A stretch of DNA of 8,098 bases from Candidatus Heimdallarchaeota archaeon (GTDB lineage Archaea > Asgardarchaeota > Heimdallarchaeia > Heimdallarchaeales > Heimdallarchaeaceae). Location of the stretch: NCBI GenBank assembly GCA_030628305.1, contig DAOVRE010000061.1:1-8098 (forward strand), written 5' to 3'. Numbering within the stretch: position 1 is the stretch's first letter; every line of letters starts with the position of its first letter. The notes beneath the pieces are model-generated. The model was not told where the DNA came from. It searched no databases and saw only the letters and a list, made by a program, of their open reading frames with translations. This document shows, piece after piece, positions 5,514-8,098 of this stretch. A program made the translations under genes and the position numbers.

Positions 5514-6873
5514 TGCTCATATCTAAAGTTAAAAAGGCATGAGAATCTGAGATAGACCAGTAAACAGGAGGAAGTGGATAGCCATATAGTGGATACATCC
5601 AATAATTGGTTCCTACTATAGCCATAGTTCCATAACCAGCTACATTTAGATATAGAAACTCATCTTCTAGTGGTGGGAATTCAGATTTAGCAATTTTGAA
5701 CTCAAACATCCTATGATCTTCTGCACAATTTTCACTAGAACCATAAGAAAAACCAATATCATAGTTTCCAGAAGCGATGGTATTACCAACTATTGATGCT
5801 ATGTCACCCCCTGTGATTCTGAGTGAAAGTTTATCGATTTGGAGTTCATAGGCAGTTGGAACTACATCTTCATCATTCCAGCAGTGAATTGTAAAATAAA
5901 ACATTCCATTTGAAGCATTGATATTATTATGATTGAGGTCTACTGTGCCGCTTACTATCGTATCTGCAGCGAAACTTATTTCGTTAACATCACTTAGAAA
6001 TGTACCTTCACTCATGTTTCCTGGTATTCCACCGTGTTCTGCAAAAGAGCAATAAAACTCATTAGGTACTCCAAAGTGTCCTACTGGATTTGAGGTTAAA
6101 TTAGCTTTTAGTCTATATTCTAAATCCATATCAGTTACACTTGCCATGAACAATCCAATTATTTCATCTGGAATCTTTTCAGTGATATTGACTCCAAATT
6201 GGATATCTAAGAAGTCTCCTGCCATCCAAACTCCACCACTCTCATAATAATGTGAAGTTCCTGTATAGTTGGAGTTATCATAATCTGTCCAGAAATCATA
6301 AAAATCTCCAGTTGTATTTCCTCTAAGTACTTCTAATGTATCCATTTCTGGTACAATCGGGATATCAGGGTAAACAAGTGTGCTAGGAATTGGAGTTAAC
6401 TCAAAATCGAACACATTATCACCACTTACATTATAGAATAAATACTCATATCCATAATCTTCTAATGAAAACAAAGCGAGTTTCGAATTCCAAGTATCAG
6501 GTAAACGATTTGCTAAGTGAAAAGCAAGCCATTCACCGTCTTCAGTATTCGTTCTGTCAGAACATAAGTCTAATGCAATATAGTAGAAATCATCATCTTC
6601 CGCTACCGAAAGGTAATTCCATCCATCTACATTGGCTAGGTCTACGACTGGATCAATTTCATTATCCACATCTAAGTAAAATGGTATATTATAGTACGAA
6701 CTTTGTAACCATTCACGTTTCTCAATTACACCATCAATTGTTGGAGTAATTTTAGCTGGGTCACTATTAAACTGCCAATCATTCCCCATTAGCCATCCTA
6801 CAAAGAAAGCACCCCCACCAAGAGCTAAAGCAAGGACAATTGCAGTTATTTTAATACTTGAACTTTTTGACAT
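5506..6873 (-). CDS. Membrane-anchored surface glycoprotein with CBM9/DOMON-like modules
   Basis: 455 residues from the ATG at 6873, with AGGT 10 bases upstream. Residues 7-29 form a hydrophobic segment (ITAIVLALALGGGAFFVGWL), either a signal peptide or an N-terminal anchor; no Ala-X-Ala cleavage site is obvious and no C-terminal anchor exists, so N-terminal anchoring is favoured. The outer part opens with ITPTIDGVIEKREW at 42-55, the start motif of CBM9-like/DOMON-like sandwich domains. It continues with YLSVAEDDDFYYIALDL (87-103) and GEWLAFHLANRLP (113-125). A second, more diverged module may end near 386-410 (DHRMFEFKIAKSEFPPLEDE, then FLYLNVAG). Seven N-X-S/T sequons (N148, N186, N202, N229, N258, N286, N319) and four cysteines (104, 275, 331, 383) suit an extracellular glycoprotein. 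Such domains bind sugars or haem elsewhere, and the ligand here is unknown. The gene stands alone between a terminator and its own promoter. Confidence 0.8.
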   Translation of the reverse strand: MSKSSSIKITAIVLALALGGGAFFVGWLMGNDWQFNSDPAKITPTIDGVIEKREWLQSSYYNIPFYLDVDNEIDPVVDLANVDGWNYLSVAEDDDFYYIALDLCSDRTNTEDGEWLAFHLANRLPDTWNSKLALFSLEDYGYEYLFYNVSGDNVFDFELTPIPSTLVYPDIPIVPEMDTLEVLRGNTTGDFYDFWTDYDNSNYTGTSHYYESGGVWMAGDFLDIQFGVNITEKIPDEIIGLFMASVTDMDLEYRLKANLTSNPVGHFGVPNEFYCSFAEHGGIPGNMSEGTFLSDVNEISFAADTIVSGTVDLNHNNINASNGMFYFTIHCWNDEDVVPTAYELQIDKLSLRITGGDIASIVGNTIASGNYDIGFSYGSSENCAEDHRMFEFKIAKSEFPPLEDEFLYLNVAGYGTMAIVGTNYWMYPLYGYPLPPVYWSISDSHAFLTLDMSIT

Positions 6874-6921
6874 ATTTTTTGACCTTTTTTTATTTTTAAC
6901 CTTTTTAATTTGTAAAAAGAT

Positions 6922-6931
6922 AGATATAATT
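6922..6931 (-). promoter_or_regulatory. TATA box of the CBM9/DOMON-like gene
   Basis: AATTATATCT on the minus strand lies about 53 bases before the ATG at 6873, predicting a leader of about 25-30 bases. The leader is extremely A-rich and contains AAAAAGGT twice; the nearer AGGT is the likely weak ribosome-binding site. Confidence 0.5.
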
Positions 6932-6934
6932 ATA

Positions 6935-6952
6935 GCGAGAGATGATATATAC
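6935..6952 (+). promoter_or_regulatory. TATA box and BRE of the racemase gene
   Basis: GCGAGAGATGATATATAC combines a purine-rich BRE-like stretch with the TATA box GATATATAC. Initiation near 6973 would leave a leader of about 35 bases. The divergent TATA box for the minus-strand neighbour begins only about 21 bp away. Confidence 0.55.
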
Positions 6953-6995
6953 TTTTCCCAAAATTTTAAGCCTAGATAATGCGAAAGTCATAAAA

Positions 6996-7001
6996 GAGGG
7001 G
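6996..7001 (+). promoter_or_regulatory. Ribosome-binding site of the racemase gene
   Basis: GAGGGG lies 7 bases before the ATG at 7009 and is a partial match to the archaeal GGAGGTGA consensus. It favours 7009 over the second in-frame ATG at 7018, although family alignment (usual start MKxIGIIGG) would allow either. Confidence 0.45.
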
Positions 7002-7008
7002 AAAGGAA

Positions 7009-7707
7009 ATGAAATTGATGAAGAAAATAGGTATAATAGGAGGACTGAGTGCTGAATCTACTATTGAGTATTATAAGATACTAATCAAGGAATATAACAA
7101 ACGAAAAGGGGGAAAGTCTTCACCTCTACTCATAATTGATAGTCTAGATTTAGAAGAAGCTGTAAATTTAATGAATAATAGCGATTGGGATGGTGTTTTT
7201 AATATCATTTTCCAATCAGCTAAAAATCTAGAACGTGCAGGTGCAGAAGTTATAATCATTGCAACTAATACTATTCACAAGGTCTTTGAAAGATTACAAA
7301 AGAAAATCAAGACCCCGATGATTAGTATATTGGATGTAACTGCAGAAGCTGCTAAAAACAAAAATCTGAAGAAAATAGGTCTATTGGGAACAATTTTCAC
7401 AATGCAATCAGATTTCTTTCAAAAAGCATTTCAAAGATATAATCTAGAAATCATTGTACCTAACCAAGAAGATCAGAAATTAGTTAATGAGGTCATTTTC
7501 AACGAGCTGACGTTTCATATAATCAATCCTGAATCTAAAAGAAGATATCTAGAAGTAATTGGAAGATTACAAAAAGAGGGAGCTGAAGGAGTTATCCTTG
7601 GATGTACTGAAATCCCCTTATTAATTAAGCAAGAAGACAGTCCTATACCTGTATTTGACACAACCACCCTTCATGCAATGGCAGCCCTTGAATATGCAAT
7701 GAAGTAA
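7009..7707 (+). CDS. Aspartate/glutamate racemase family protein, YgeA type
   Basis: 232 residues, full family length. The N-terminal KIGIIGGLSAESTIEYYKIL (6-25) matches the YgeA-like branch (usual IGIIGGMSWESTxxYY). The two lobe motifs are ATNTIH at 85-90 and LGCTEIPLL at 197-205. Racemases of this family act by two acid/base residues without a cofactor. The second, Cys199, is present, but the first is Thr86 where classical aspartate racemases have Cys (PCNTAH). E. coli YgeA also has Thr here and is reported as an L-Asp/L-Glu racemase with altered directionality, so this is a subfamily trait rather than decay. VFDTTTLHA (215-223) near the C-terminus is also YgeA-like. The protein is soluble and cytosolic. 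It may supply D-aspartate or D-glutamate or act on a related substrate; no peptidoglycan or amino-acid operon is adjacent to specify which. Confidence 0.9.
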   Translation: MKLMKKIGIIGGLSAESTIEYYKILIKEYNKRKGGKSSPLLIIDSLDLEEAVNLMNNSDWDGVFNIIFQSAKNLERAGAEVIIIATNTIHKVFERLQKKIKTPMISILDVTAEAAKNKNLKKIGLLGTIFTMQSDFFQKAFQRYNLEIIVPNQEDQKLVNEVIFNELTFHIINPESKRRYLEVIGRLQKEGAEGVILGCTEIPLLIKQEDSPIPVFDTTTLHAMAALEYAMK

Positions 7708-7755
7708 GATTTTCTTTCAAAAACATTTATTCATCATAACCCTTATTTTACTACT
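7708..7755 (+). terminator. Weak T-rich terminator region after the racemase gene
   Basis: After the TAA at 7705-7707 the plus strand contains ATTTTCTTTC (7709-7718) and CTTATTTTAC (7742-7751). These are short T-rich tracts with no hairpin, consistent with diffuse archaeal termination, but weaker than the other terminators in the window. Confidence 0.3.
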
Positions 7756-7761
7756 AAAACA

Positions 7762-7773
7762 AGATATAAATAC
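7762..7773 (+). promoter_or_regulatory. TATA box of the last gene
   Basis: AGATATAAATAC is a good archaeal TATA box about 68 bases before the ATG at 7836. Initiation near 7793 would give a leader of about 43 bases. Confidence 0.5.
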
Positions 7774-7835
7774 ATTTCAACTCTTCTGTAGCTTACTTAT
7801 AGTGAAATCTCTACATAGGGATAACTCAAAATGAC

Positions 7836-8098
7836 ATGGTGAACATATTGGCTGAAACTGTGGAGTTGAAGTTTGATCAAGAAGAGATAGATAAAGCTGA
7901 GGAAGAATACAAGAAGCTTCATCTAGATCCGGCTCAACAAGACATGGTTGACTCCATAACAAAAATCATGAATGGTCTTGTGCCAATACCTGAAGCAGCT
8001 GTTAAAGGTTTCACATGGAAAGTCATGAGTAATTGGCAGAGGATGCGTAGAATTACAATAGCCGAGTTAAATAATAGACCTCTAAGAGATAGAATAGA
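7836..8098 (+). CDS. Unrecognised helical protein, N-terminal part (cut by the window end)
   Basis: From the ATG at 7836 the frame is open to the window edge, giving 87 complete codons. The frame is open back to a TGA at 7803-7805, and no ATG, GTG or TTG lies in that extension. The ATG at 7831 is in another frame and stops after three codons. The product starts MVNILAETVELKFDQEEIDK, then has a charged helix (KAEEEYKKLHLDPAQQDMV). An amphipathic part with a Pro-Ile-Pro turn follows (IMNGLVPIPEAAVKGFTW), then a basic, Trp-containing stretch (WQRMRRITIAELNNRPLRDR). There is no signal peptide or clear membrane helix in the visible part. Codon use and composition look like real coding sequence, and the opposite strand has only a weaker frame. 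I cannot assign a family. Confidence 0.7.
   Translation, partial: MVNILAETVELKFDQEEIDKAEEEYKKLHLDPAQQDMVDSITKIMNGLVPIPEAAVKGFTWKVMSNWQRMRRITIAELNNRPLRDRI

Noticed and set aside
6390..6749. 119-codon open frame on the plus strand inside the CBM9/DOMON-like gene
   Set aside because: The product is rich in His/Gln with low-complexity composition and no motif, and has no promoter; it is the antisense shadow of the real gene.
7777..7962. Minus-strand frame opposite the last gene
   Set aside because: The plus-strand frame has a TATA box, an ATG and ordinary protein composition; the opposite product is Pro/Cys/Leu-rich and featureless.
1..8098. CRISPR array, tRNA, rRNA, insertion sequence or phage genes
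   Set aside because: No regularly spaced repeats, cloverleaf sequences, transposase or integrase motifs or terminal inverted repeats were seen on either strand.

Overview
The window is AT-rich (roughly one third G+C by eye) and reads as archaeal chromosome. Nearly every gene start is preceded by an archaeal TATA box (TTTATATAC, ACTTATATG, ATATATTTA and similar), often with a purine-rich BRE, placed so that transcription would begin a short distance before the chosen start codon. One ribosome-binding site, AGGTGAT, is an extended match to the archaeal 16S tail. Gene ends are followed by T-runs, the usual archaeal terminator. The protein repertoire (a large TPR protein with a longin/roadblock-like tail, a NosD-like beta-helix surface protein, a CBM9/DOMON-like glycoprotein) resembles Asgard archaea, perhaps the Heimdall lineage. 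That placement is inference from protein style, not from a marker gene.

Layout. Positions 1-57 may be the tail of a plus-strand gene. The minus strand from about 4277 down to 116 carries three genes, each with its own TATA box: a small putative zinc-binding protein (4277-3828), a secreted NosD-like beta-helix protein with a C-terminal membrane anchor (3720-2389), and a TPR protein (2245-116). A plus-strand class I methyltransferase (4419-4955) diverges from the zinc-binding protein across a promoter region that contains a perfect 14-bp tandem duplication. Next, on the minus strand, comes a small surface protein whose signal peptide and mature part lie in different frames (5379-5016). It is followed upstream by a 455-residue surface glycoprotein with CBM9/DOMON-like modules (6873-5506). 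Divergent from that is a plus-strand YgeA-type aspartate/glutamate racemase (7009-7707), in which threonine occupies the first catalytic-cysteine site. The window ends inside an unrecognised plus-strand gene that starts at 7836.

How the genes relate. No multi-gene operon is evident; almost every gene has its own promoter and terminator signals. The one thematic grouping is cell surface: three exported, membrane-anchored proteins lie within about 4.5 kb. The TPR protein may be an intracellular scaffold or regulator. I see no CRISPR array, tRNA, rRNA, transposase or phage gene, and no convincing new multi-gene system. The most unusual items are the TPR/longin-like fusion, the split-frame surface protein, the tandem repeat at the divergent promoter and the unrecognised CXXC/HXC protein.
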